DNA from: DASTQL01 sp035462845
Lineage (GTDB): Bacteria; Actinomycetota; Actinomycetes; Jiangellales; Jiangellaceae
DNA length: 14,363 nucleotides
Direction of reading: 5' to 3'
NCBI GenBank assembly: GCA_035462845.1
Contig: DATHTV010000092.1
Location: 1-14,363, forward strand
In this document: piece by piece, positions 6,534 through 12,157 of the stretch
How the letters are laid out: the number at the start of each line of letters is the position of its first letter
How positions within the stretch are numbered: the stretch's first letter is position 1
Notes under the pieces: model-generated
The model's database searches: none
The model's input: only the letters and a program-made list of their open reading frames with translations
Told to the model about the DNA's origin: nothing
Made by a program: the position numbers and the translations under genes

Positions 6534-7480
6534 GCCGGCCGGCCGGAACCCACGTGGCCATCATCGGTGCCGGGCAGGTGGGTGCCACCATCGCGTACGC
6601 CTGCCAGATCCGCGGCGTCGCCAAGAAGCTCTCGCTCTACGACGTCTCAGGCGAGAAGGCCCGCGCCGAGGTGCTCGACCTCAACCACGGGGCGGCCTTC
6701 GTCCCGATCACGTCCATCACCGGCGGCGACGACATCGCCGTCTGCGAGGGCGCCGACGTCGTGGTCATCACGGCCGGGGCCAAGCAGAAGCCCGGGCAGA
6801 CGAGGCTGGACCTCGCGGCGGCCAACGTCGAGATGTGCCGCGACCTGCTGCCCAAGCTGCTCGACGTGGCCCCGGACGCGCTGCTCCTGGTGGTCACCAA
6901 CCCCGTCGACGTGATCACCTACGCGGCCCTGCAGATCAGCGGGCTGCCGCAGCACCGGGTCTTCGGGTCGGGAACGGTGCTCGACTCGGCCCGCTTCCGC
7001 TTCCTCATCGCCGAGCACCTCGGGGTGGCGGTGCCCAACGTGCACGCGGCGATCGCCGGTGAGCACGGTGACTCCGAGATCCCGCTCTGGTCCAGTGCCT
7101 CCATCGGCACGATCCCGATCGACGCCTGGGACGTGCCCGGCCGCCGCCTCGACCCCGAGGACCGCGACGAGATCGCCTCCCGCGTGGTCTCCGCCGCGTA
7201 CGAGATCATCCAGGGCAAGGGGGCGACCAACTACGCCATCGGGCTGGCCGTCGCGCAGATCCTGGAGGCGATCCTCGGCGACGAGAACCGGGTGCTGTCC
7301 GTCAGCTCGCTGCTGCGCGACTACCAGGGCATCGACGACGTCTGCCTCTCGGTGCCCTCGCTGGTCAACCGTCGGGGGGTCGAGGTCACCCTCGACGTGC
7401 CGCTCAGCGGCGACGAGCTGACCGGTCTCCGCGCCTCGGGCGACGCGGTCCGGACGGTCTGCCGCGACCTGGGGCTGTAG
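6530..7480 (+). CDS. ldh: L-lactate dehydrogenase
   Basis: A 316-aa NAD-dependent enzyme interconverting pyruvate and L-lactate. The Rossmann motif is IIGAGQVGATIAYA (11-24), with D38 (LYDVSG) selecting NAD. The specificity residue Q86 (AGAKQKPGQTR) marks lactate rather than malate dehydrogenase, where Arg is found. R92, D152 and R155 (SGTVLDSARFR) and catalytic H179 (GEHGDSEIPLWS) are all present. R157 and H172 match the positions that bind fructose 1,6-bisphosphate in allosteric bacterial enzymes (R173/H188 numbering), so activation by that sugar phosphate is likely but inferred. The ATG overlaps the ppgK TGA (ATGA), with GGAGG at 6518-6522 seven bases upstream, so the two are translationally coupled. 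A strong hairpin begins right after the TAG. Confidence 0.96.
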   Translation: MSRPAGTHVAIIGAGQVGATIAYACQIRGVAKKLSLYDVSGEKARAEVLDLNHGAAFVPITSITGGDDIAVCEGADVVVITAGAKQKPGQTRLDLAAANVEMCRDLLPKLLDVAPDALLLVVTNPVDVITYAALQISGLPQHRVFGSGTVLDSARFRFLIAEHLGVAVPNVHAAIAGEHGDSEIPLWSSASIGTIPIDAWDVPGRRLDPEDRDEIASRVVSAAYEIIQGKGATNYAIGLAVAQILEAILGDENRVLSVSSLLRDYQGIDDVCLSVPSLVNRRGVEVTLDVPLSGDELTGLRASGDAVRTVCRDLGL

Positions 7481-7506
7481 CGGTCTGAGCGGGCGCGCTC
7501 AGGCCG
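7481..7506. terminator. terminator hairpin after ldh
   Basis: The stem starts on the base after the ldh TAG. CGGTCTGAGCG (7481-7491) pairs with CGCTCAGGCCG (7496-7506) over 11 positions including one G-U, with loop GGCG. It also contains the TCA of the convergent 59-aa ORF, so it can act in both directions. No U-tract follows. Confidence 0.6.
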
Positions 7507-7678
7507 GGTGCGGCAGGTGCAGGTGCGCCGCGACCCAGCCGTAGACGATGTACCAGGCCTGCCGGCGCGGGTCGGCGGGCAGCGAGCCCGGGCGGCTGCG
7601 GTCGCGGTGGCGCTCGAACCCGGCCACCATCGACGAACCGAGGACGGCGGCGGGGTGGGGCAGGTGCTGTGTGCTCAT
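7499..7678 (-). CDS. 59-aa hypothetical protein
   Basis: A 59-aa ORF starting at the ATG at 7678. It is rich in His, Pro and Arg, with an aromatic stretch near the C-terminus (QAWYIVYGWVAAHLHLPHPA) that could form a short amphipathic or weakly membrane-associated helix. Both termini carry LPHP. I do not recognise the family. There is no Shine-Dalgarno; instead a 9-bp-stem hairpin (7685-7707) ends six bases before the ATG. It is the last minus-strand ORF before the convergent ldh, and its stop lies inside the ldh terminator hairpin. It may be co-transcribed with the VOC gene upstream. The uneven, protein-like composition and fit between neighbours favour a real gene, but non-coding status cannot be excluded. 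Confidence 0.5.
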   Translation of the reverse strand: MSTQHLPHPAAVLGSSMVAGFERHRDRSRPGSLPADPRRQAWYIVYGWVAAHLHLPHPA

Positions 7679-7684
7679 GCCGGG

Positions 7685-7707
7685 AGGAGCACCGAGCCGG
7701 TGCTCCT
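7685..7707 (-). terminator. hairpin between the VOC gene and the 59-aa ORF
   Basis: AGGAGCACC and GGTGCTCCT form a perfect 9-bp stem with loop GGCTC (minus strand). It begins ten bases after the VOC stop codon and ends six bases before the ATG of the 59-aa ORF. It could terminate the VOC transcript, or act as an attenuator or start-region structure for the small ORF. No U-tract follows. Confidence 0.45.
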
Positions 7708-7717
7708 GATACGTGTC

Positions 7718-8170
7718 TCAGGGGAGGACGGGCAACCCGTCGGGACCGAGCGGCCAGCCCGGGTTGTGCGCGACCTCCCACAGGTGGCCGTCGGGGTCCG
7801 CGGCGTAGCCGGAGTAGCCGCCCCACGGCGTGGCCACGGCGCCCTTGACCAGGCTGCCGCCGCCGGACGACATGGCCGCCAGGGCGGCGTCCACCTCCTC
7901 GCGCGACCCGACGTTGAGGGCGAGCGCGACCGGGGCGGTTGGATGCGCGGCGGGCGCTGGTGGCGGGGCCGGCAGCCCCGCGTCCGCGGCCAGCGCCTCG
8001 GCGCTCCACAGCGCCAGCACCGCCCCTGCCGTACGCACGAAGGTCACCTCGCCCTCGACCGAGGCGGGCGAGACGGGCCAGCCCAGCCCGCGGTAGTAGG
8101 CGGTGGACCGCGCCACGTCGGCGACGCCCAGGGTCACGAGGGAGACCCGGGCCGGGACCGGCGCGCTCAC
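7718..8170 (-). CDS. VOC (glyoxalase/bleomycin-resistance-like) family protein
   Basis: A 150-aa protein with two beta-alpha-beta-beta-beta halves. The N-terminal half begins VSLVTLGVADVARSTAYYRGLGW (9-31). The C-terminal half contains REEVDAALA and GGYSGYAADPDGHLWEVAHN (117-136), the signature of VOC domain proteins, with H129 and E132 as candidate metal ligands. An Ala/Pro-rich linker (65-80) joins the halves. Substrate cannot be told; such proteins range from lactoylglutathione lyases to resistance proteins and orphan dioxygenases. The GTG start at 8170 overlaps the TGA of the upstream gene as GTGA, so it is translationally coupled. The frame stays open far upstream, but that part is the antisense-like Arg/Pro/Gly shadow of the upstream gene. 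Confidence 0.85.
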   Translation of the reverse strand: MSAPVPARVSLVTLGVADVARSTAYYRGLGWPVSPASVEGEVTFVRTAGAVLALWSAEALAADAGLPAPPPAPAAHPTAPVALALNVGSREEVDAALAAMSSGGGSLVKGAVATPWGGYSGYAADPDGHLWEVAHNPGWPLGPDGLPVLP

Positions 8171-8772
8171 CGGCCGCCCAGGCGGGACCAGCGGCTGCCG
8201 CTGCGCAGGACGCGGCCGAGCTCGTCGACGGTCGCCACCGCCTCGTCCACGTACGTGGCCCGGCGGGCCACCTCGTTGCTCTCCACGGCACTGGCGTCGT
8301 GCAGCCGGCCGATCAGGCCGGCGTCGGCCTCGGAGGCGCCGGTGCTGCTGCGCAGGTACAGCTGGATCTCGAAGTGGCTGCGGACGGCGTCGGCGCCCGG
8401 CGGCGAGGCCCCAAGAGTCGCCGCCGCATCGGCCCACCCGGCGCCGACCAGCCGAGCCACCAGTTCTCGGACCCGCTCGGCCTGCCACCGCGGCAGGTCG
8501 TCGACGTCGGCCAGGACGCCCTCGGCGAAGCGCAGCCGCACGGCCGGCCCGGTGAGCGCCGCCTGCTCGCTGGAGTACTGCGCGCTGCGCAGGAGCCGGA
8601 GCCGCTGGTCGGCTACCGTCTGCAACGCCCGGCGCCGCACCTGGTCGGCGCGCTGGGCGTCGAGCGCCGAGGTGGTCACGTACCGCGTCGCCAGCAGGCC
8701 GCCGGCCGCACCGGCCAGGACGGCGAGCAACGCCTCGAGCAGCGCTGTGCTGAGGTCCACGCGCTGGATCAT
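8167..8772 (-). CDS. membrane-anchored hypothetical protein
   Basis: A 201-aa protein with one N-terminal hydrophobic segment (about 9-29, STALLEALLAVLAGAAGGLL). A mostly helical, charged domain follows: Arg-rich residues 36-62, then LADVDDLPRWQAERVRELVARLV and later helices to the Arg/Gly tail. There is no cleavage site after the hydrophobic segment, so it looks like a single-pass anchor with a soluble domain. I do not recognise a family or catalytic motif. The start is the ATG at 8772; no clear Shine-Dalgarno precedes it. Its stop overlaps the start of the VOC gene (GTGA), so the two are made together and may function together. Confidence 0.75.
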   Translation of the reverse strand: MIQRVDLSTALLEALLAVLAGAAGGLLATRYVTTSALDAQRADQVRRRALQTVADQRLRLLRSAQYSSEQAALTGPAVRLRFAEGVLADVDDLPRWQAERVRELVARLVGAGWADAAATLGASPPGADAVRSHFEIQLYLRSSTGASEADAGLIGRLHDASAVESNEVARRATYVDEAVATVDELGRVLRSGSRWSRLGGR

Positions 8773-8854
8773 GGCACCAGCAGCGTCAGGGACCTACACC
8801 TGTGACCTCGGCACGCGGCATCAATTGGGTCACGGACCGTTGCGGCCCCAAGTC

Positions 8855-8869
8855 GTCACGTACAGTGAC
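8855..8869. other. GTCAC-N5-GTGAC inverted repeat
   Basis: GTCACGTACAGTGAC has perfect 5-bp arms around five bases. It lies 83 bases before the membrane-anchored gene and 9 bases past the stop of the 47-aa ORF, both on the minus strand. It could be an operator or a weak terminator stem; neither can be shown. The rest of 8773-8877 shows no other clear signal. Confidence 0.25.
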
Positions 8870-8877
8870 AGGCGCCC

Positions 8878-9021
8878 TCAGCCGGCGTCGTGCACGCGGG
8901 CGAAGTAGACGGCGCGGGCCGCGGCCGCCCGGCGCGCGATCTCCTCGGGCGACGGATCGCCACGGCGGGCGTGGCGGGGGTGGTGGACGGCGGTGCGGAT
9001 GAGCTGGACCAAGCGGGACAT
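8878..9021 (-). CDS. 47-aa basic hypothetical protein
   Basis: A 47-aa ORF from the ATG at 9021 with a perfect AGGAGG (9028-9033) exactly six bases upstream, the best ribosome-binding site in the window. The protein begins MSRLVQLIRTAVHHPRHARR, a basic amphipathic segment, then DPSPEEIARRAAAARAVYFAR, an Ala/Arg helix. It has no membrane segment. It lies about 100 bases downstream of rnpB on the same strand, with no obvious partner. I do not recognise it; the ribosome-binding site and helical composition argue it is translated. It may bind nucleic acid given its charge, but that is only a guess. Confidence 0.6.
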   Translation of the reverse strand: MSRLVQLIRTAVHHPRHARRGDPSPEEIARRAAAARAVYFARVHDAG

Positions 9022-9027
9022 CGAGAA

Positions 9028-9033
9028 CCTCCT
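9028..9033 (-). promoter_or_regulatory. strong Shine-Dalgarno for the 47-aa ORF
   Basis: AGGAGG on the minus strand, six bases before the ATG at 9021. It fixes the start and is the main evidence that this short ORF is a gene. Confidence 0.65.
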
Positions 9034-9100
9034 GACTCCAGGCTCCCGGATCGGGGGCGTGGCAGGCAGGGCCCAGCGGCCCCCCTGGCGGGACGGAGGG

Positions 9101-9119
9101 ACCGCGGCGCAGCGGCGGT
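9101..9119 (-). terminator. possible terminator of rnpB
   Basis: Just past the 3' side of the RNase P RNA, ACCGCCGCTGCGCCGCGGT folds into a 7-pair stem with one C-C mismatch and a three-base loop. No U-tract; G/C content makes chance stems likely. Confidence 0.3.
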
Positions 9120-9120
9120 G

Positions 9121-9503
9121 TGACGGACGAGCCGGCCTGTAAGCCGGATTCTGTGCACCCCGGCGAACCGGGGCCGGCGACCATCCCTCTGGGACCGCCG
9201 TCGCCGGCGGCCTCGTGCGGCCTACCCGGGAGCTCGGGCGGGCAGCCCTCGAGCGCTCCCTGTCTGGCCTTGCTCCGGGTGGGGTTTACCGAGCCACCCC
9301 CGTCACCGGGGGTGCTGGTGGTCTCTTACACCACCGTTTCACCCTTACCGCCGCGCCTCGCGGCGCGGAGGCGGTCTGCTCTCGGTGGCACTGTCCCGCG
9401 GGTCACCCCGGGTGGGTGTTACCCACCACCCTGCCCTGTGGAGTCCGGACTTTCCTCGGCAGGCACAGGTCCTGCCGCGGTCGCCCGGCCGGCTCGTCCG
9501 CCG
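9121..9503 (-). ncRNA. rnpB: RNase P RNA (bacterial type A)
   Basis: The catalytic RNA that trims tRNA 5' leaders. On the minus strand the 5' conserved block GAGGAAAGTCCGGACTCC lies at about 9440-9457, followed by the GGTAAGGGTGAAACGGTGG region, GAGACCACC, CTCGGTAAACCCC, and the 3' block ACAGAATCCGGCTTACAGG. The ends pair as a perfect 14-bp P1 helix (9487-9500 with 9124-9137), which defines the gene to within a few bases. Length of about 380 nt is normal for actinobacteria. Ends are estimated. It sits 22 bases after the RNB-family gene, with a -10-like TACGAT between them. Confidence 0.96.
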
Positions 9504-9508
9504 CTCCC

Positions 9509-9514
9509 ATCGTA
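9509..9514 (-). promoter_or_regulatory. probable -10 box of rnpB
   Basis: TACGAT on the minus strand predicts initiation near 9502, at the base of the P1 helix. It lies in the 22-base gap after the RNB stop, so any -35 contact would fall inside the end of that coding region. Confidence 0.5.
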
Positions 9515-9525
9515 CGCGGGCAGTC

Positions 9526-10947
9526 CTACGCGGGCACGAAGCGCACCCGGCGCTCCGCCAGCGACGCCTCGACCAGCTCGACCTCGACCCGCTCGCCGAG
9601 GGGCAGCGCCGGGCCCTCCACCCGGGCCCGCACGGCCGGCTCGTCGAGGTGGACCTCGCCCCGCTCCTTGCCCGCGTCGACCTCGACCACCACGCCGGTG
9701 AAGGTGCGCCCGGTCTGGCCCTCGAGCAGCGCCGCCTCCACCAGGTCGAGGCAGGCCCGCTCGTACGTGGAGGCGCGCCGGGTCGCGGAGCTCATCGCGT
9801 CCGGCAGCCCGGGCAGCGCGGCCCGCGCCCACTCCGGCACGTCGGTCCCGGCCAGCAGCGCCAGGCAGACCTCCCCCACGTACCGGTCGACCAGGCGGCG
9901 CAGCGGCGCGGTCGTGTGCGCGTACGGCGCGGCGATCGCAGCGTGGCGGGCCCCGTCGGGAACGGTGCCGTCGAAGGCCAGGTAGCCGGCACCCCGCAGC
10001 AGGGTGGTCGCCGTGTCGATGACGGCGGAGTGCGACGGCAGTGCGGGGTCGAGGCTGCGGACGAAGTCCGGGTACCCCTGGGACTCCGGCCATTCGACGC
10101 CCAGCGTCCGCGCGACCCGTCGCAGCCGGTCGACGTCGCGGGGATCGGCCTCCGGGAGCGTGCGGAGGACGCCCATGCCGCCGTCGAGCATGATGCCCGC
10201 GGCGGCCATCCCGGTGAGCAGGGACACCTGCGCGTTCCACGCCTCGACCGGCAGCGGGGCGCGGTACTCCAGGCGCCAGCCGTCATCGGAGCGTACGGCG
10301 ACCTGCTCGGGCACCGGCAGGGACACCCCGCCGCGTTCTGCCTCCCGGCGCAGCCGCAGCTCACCGACCTCCCGGAGGAGCTCTCCCGCGACCCCGTCCC
10401 GGCCGGCGTCGAGGTCGGCCTGGACCGACGGGTAGTCGAGCTTCGCCCGGCTGCGGACCACCGCCCGGCGCAGGTCCACCGACCCGGCCTCACCGTCGGA
10501 GTCGAGGTCGAAGCGCCACACCAGGGCGGGGCGGTCCTGGCCGGGCAACAGGCTGGCGGCTCCCTCGGAGAGCACCGTGGGGTGCAGCGGCGTGCGGGCA
10601 TCCGGCCCGTACAGCGTGAGCCCGCGGCGGTGGACCTCCTCGTCGAGCGCCCCCGCGGGGGCGACGAAGGCGGCGACGTCGGCGATCGCGTAGTGCAGCC
10701 GGTACCCGGACCCCCGCCGCTCGATGTGCAGCGCCTGGTCGAGGTCGAGCGACTCCGGCGGGTCGAGGGTGACGAACGCGAGGTCGGTGAGGTCCTCCCC
10801 CGGCAGCCGGGGCGCGCGCGCAGCCTCCCCCGCCTCCTCCAGGACGTCGACCGGGAAGCCGGCCGGGAGTTCGAGCTCGTCGCGGAGCTCACGCAGGTGG
10901 TCGGCGATCCCGTCCGGCGCGGCGAGCCGCAGCTGTCGTCGTGGCAC
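9526..10947 (-). CDS. RNB-domain (RNase II/R family) exoribonuclease
   Basis: A 473-aa protein carrying the RNB catalytic domain of 3'-5' exoribonucleases, preceded by only a short N-terminal region (no complete cold-shock domains) and followed by a short beta-rich C-terminal segment (about 412-473). The active-site block is FVTLDPPESLDLDQALHIE (58-76), supplying D62, D68 and D70; the fourth acidic position is Q71. LHYAIADVAAFV (85-96), LSEGAASLLPGQDRPA (126-141) and YAHTTAPLRRLVDRYV (342-357) are further family blocks, R350 matching an RNA-contacting Arg. This is shorter than RNase R or RNase II and matches the actinobacterial compact RNB family. The GTG at 10947 is preceded by TAGGGT and seven bases, implying a leaderless mRNA. 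It is divergent from yaaA; rnpB follows after 22 bases. Confidence 0.92.
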   Translation of the reverse strand: MPRRQLRLAAPDGIADHLRELRDELELPAGFPVDVLEEAGEAARAPRLPGEDLTDLAFVTLDPPESLDLDQALHIERRGSGYRLHYAIADVAAFVAPAGALDEEVHRRGLTLYGPDARTPLHPTVLSEGAASLLPGQDRPALVWRFDLDSDGEAGSVDLRRAVVRSRAKLDYPSVQADLDAGRDGVAGELLREVGELRLRREAERGGVSLPVPEQVAVRSDDGWRLEYRAPLPVEAWNAQVSLLTGMAAAGIMLDGGMGVLRTLPEADPRDVDRLRRVARTLGVEWPESQGYPDFVRSLDPALPSHSAVIDTATTLLRGAGYLAFDGTVPDGARHAAIAAPYAHTTAPLRRLVDRYVGEVCLALLAGTDVPEWARAALPGLPDAMSSATRRASTYERACLDLVEAALLEGQTGRTFTGVVVEVDAGKERGEVHLDEPAVRARVEGPALPLGERVEVELVEASLAERRVRFVPA

Positions 10948-10954
10948 GGGCGCC

Positions 10955-10960
10955 ACCCTA
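10955..10960 (-). promoter_or_regulatory. -10 box for the leaderless RNB gene
   Basis: TAGGGT on the minus strand, seven bases before GTG. It mirrors the yaaA start region: the two read TAGG-T...GGCGCCCGTG outward on opposite strands. Confidence 0.55.
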
Positions 10961-10985
10961 GATCGGGCAAACCGTCCCGCGTCTC

Positions 10986-10991
10986 TAGGCT
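10986..10991 (+). promoter_or_regulatory. -10 box for yaaA
   Basis: TAGGCT with eight bases to the GTG at 11000 and no Shine-Dalgarno. It is 31 bases from the opposite-strand box of the RNB gene. Confidence 0.55.
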
Positions 10992-10999
10992 CGGCGCCC

Positions 11000-11782
11000 G
11001 TGCTCGTGCTGCTGCCGCCCTCGGAGGGCAAGACCGCCCCGCGCCGGGGTCGCCCTCTGGACCTCGACACGTTCGCCTTCCCCGAGCTGGCCGTCACCCG
11101 CCGTACTGTCCTCGACGCCCTCGTCGAGCTGTGCCACACCGACCGGGAGGGCGCCGCGAGGGTGCTCGCCCTGGGTCGGACGCAGCAGGACGACGTCGCG
11201 GTGAACGCCGACCTGGCGCACCGGCCGGCGGCGCCCGCGGGCCGCGTCTACACGGGCGTCCTCTACGAGGCGCTCGGGCTGGCCGATCTGCCGTCCGCGG
11301 CCACGCGGCGGTCCGGGTCGTGGCTGGCGATCGCCAGCGGCCTGTGGGGCCTCGTGCGGCCCGCGGACCGCATCCCCGCCTACCGGCTGCCTGGCGGGGT
11401 CTCGCTCCCCGGCGTCGGGCCACTCGCCGCCGCCTGGCGCGGCCCGCTGGCAGCGGCCGTCCCCGCGGCCGCCGGGCGAGGTCTGGTGCTCGACCTGCGC
11501 TCCACCACGTACGCGGCGATGTGGCACCCCACGGGCCCGACGGCGGAACGGACGGTGACCGTCCGGGTCCTGCGGGACCGCGACGGGGAGCGCAGCGTGG
11601 TCAGCCACGACAACAAGGCGACCAAGGGCCGGCTCGTCCGCGCGCTGCTGCTGGACGGCTCGCGGCCCCGGACGCCGGCGGAGCTGCGCGAGCACCTGGT
11701 CGGCCTGGGGTTCGCGGCCGAGTCCGTGCCGCGGGCGCGCCCCGGGCGCCCGTACGGGATCGACGTCGTGCTCCGGGACTGA
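11000..11782 (+). CDS. yaaA: YaaA/DUF328 family peroxide-stress protein
   Basis: A 260-aa protein of the YaaA (UPF0246/DUF328) family. E. coli YaaA lowers intracellular free iron during peroxide stress and binds DNA. Signatures are the N-terminal LLPPSEGKTAP (4-14), SGLWGLVRPADRIPAYRL (113-130), DLRSTTYAAMW (165-175) and VSHDNKATKGRLVR (201-214), all at family positions. The GTG at 11000 gives the expected V/M-LVLLPPSEGK N-terminus; the longer open frame to 10724 runs through the divergent RNB gene and is not similar to anything. The start follows a TAGGCT box by eight bases. A hairpin begins directly after the stop. No iron-stress operator is apparent. Confidence 0.93.
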   Translation: MLVLLPPSEGKTAPRRGRPLDLDTFAFPELAVTRRTVLDALVELCHTDREGAARVLALGRTQQDDVAVNADLAHRPAAPAGRVYTGVLYEALGLADLPSAATRRSGSWLAIASGLWGLVRPADRIPAYRLPGGVSLPGVGPLAAAWRGPLAAAVPAAAGRGLVLDLRSTTYAAMWHPTGPTAERTVTVRVLRDRDGERSVVSHDNKATKGRLVRALLLDGSRPRTPAELREHLVGLGFAAESVPRARPGRPYGIDVVLRD

Positions 11783-11822
11783 CGGGCGACGTCGAGGTCG
11801 TCGCGGCCGCTCCGACGTCCCG
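11783..11822 (+). terminator. hairpin directly after yaaA
   Basis: The stem starts on the base after the yaaA stop. CGGG (11783-11786) and ACGTCG (11789-11794) pair with CGACGT (11813-11818) and CCCG (11819-11822), giving 10 pairs with a CG bulge. The loop of 18 bases contains GCGGCCGC. No U-tract follows. Confidence 0.5.
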
Positions 11823-11923
11823 GTTTGACCATACCGACGACGGAGAGGGCAGAGCCATGAGCCAGCCGATCGGGGGAGAGGAGCTGGCACGCGCTGGCTC
11901 ACGACATCGCACCGGTACTGACC

Positions 11924-12157
11924 GTGGACGGCGCGATCGTGGGAATGCTGGTCCTCGCCCGGCGCTTCGCTCGGCTGGGTCAGCGGGGCCGCCAGGTCGC
12001 CACCCTCGCGACCGCCGCCGCCGCCGTCGCTCTCACCTGGTGGCCCAGCCTCGACGGCATCAGCGTGCGGCTGGCACTGGCCATGCTGCTCATTCTCGGC
12101 TGGACCACGGCGCTGGCCGTCGACCTGCGGCGCCGCGTCAGCGTGGCAGCACGTTGA
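11924..12157 (+). CDS. small multi-membrane-segment protein, start uncertain
   Basis: From the GTG at 11924 this encodes 77 aa with a partial first hydrophobic segment (1-12), a second (24-42, VATLATAAAAVALTWWP) and a third (48-68, SVRLALAMLLILGWTTALA), ending in a basic tail. I do not recognise the family. The GTG has no Shine-Dalgarno, and coding-like sequence continues upstream in frame (AHDIAPVLTVDGAIVG), which would complete the first membrane helix. Candidate true starts are the CTG at 11894, with GGGGGAGAGGAG 11 bases upstream, or the ATG at 11857, with GGAGAGG eight bases upstream but in another frame. The latter would require a frameshift near 11878-11900. The stop overlaps the 3' end of the convergent RNase H gene by 20 bases. 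Confidence 0.6.
   Translation: MDGAIVGMLVLARRFARLGQRGRQVATLATAAAAVALTWWPSLDGISVRLALAMLLILGWTTALAVDLRRRVSVAAR

Noticed and set aside
9120..9985. Plus-strand open frames over the RNase P RNA
   Set aside because: The region is explained by conserved rnpB blocks and the P1 helix on the minus strand.
11825..11830. TTGACC as a -35 box ahead of the small membrane gene
   Set aside because: No TANNNT-like -10 occurs 16-19 bases downstream, so it cannot be supported as a promoter.
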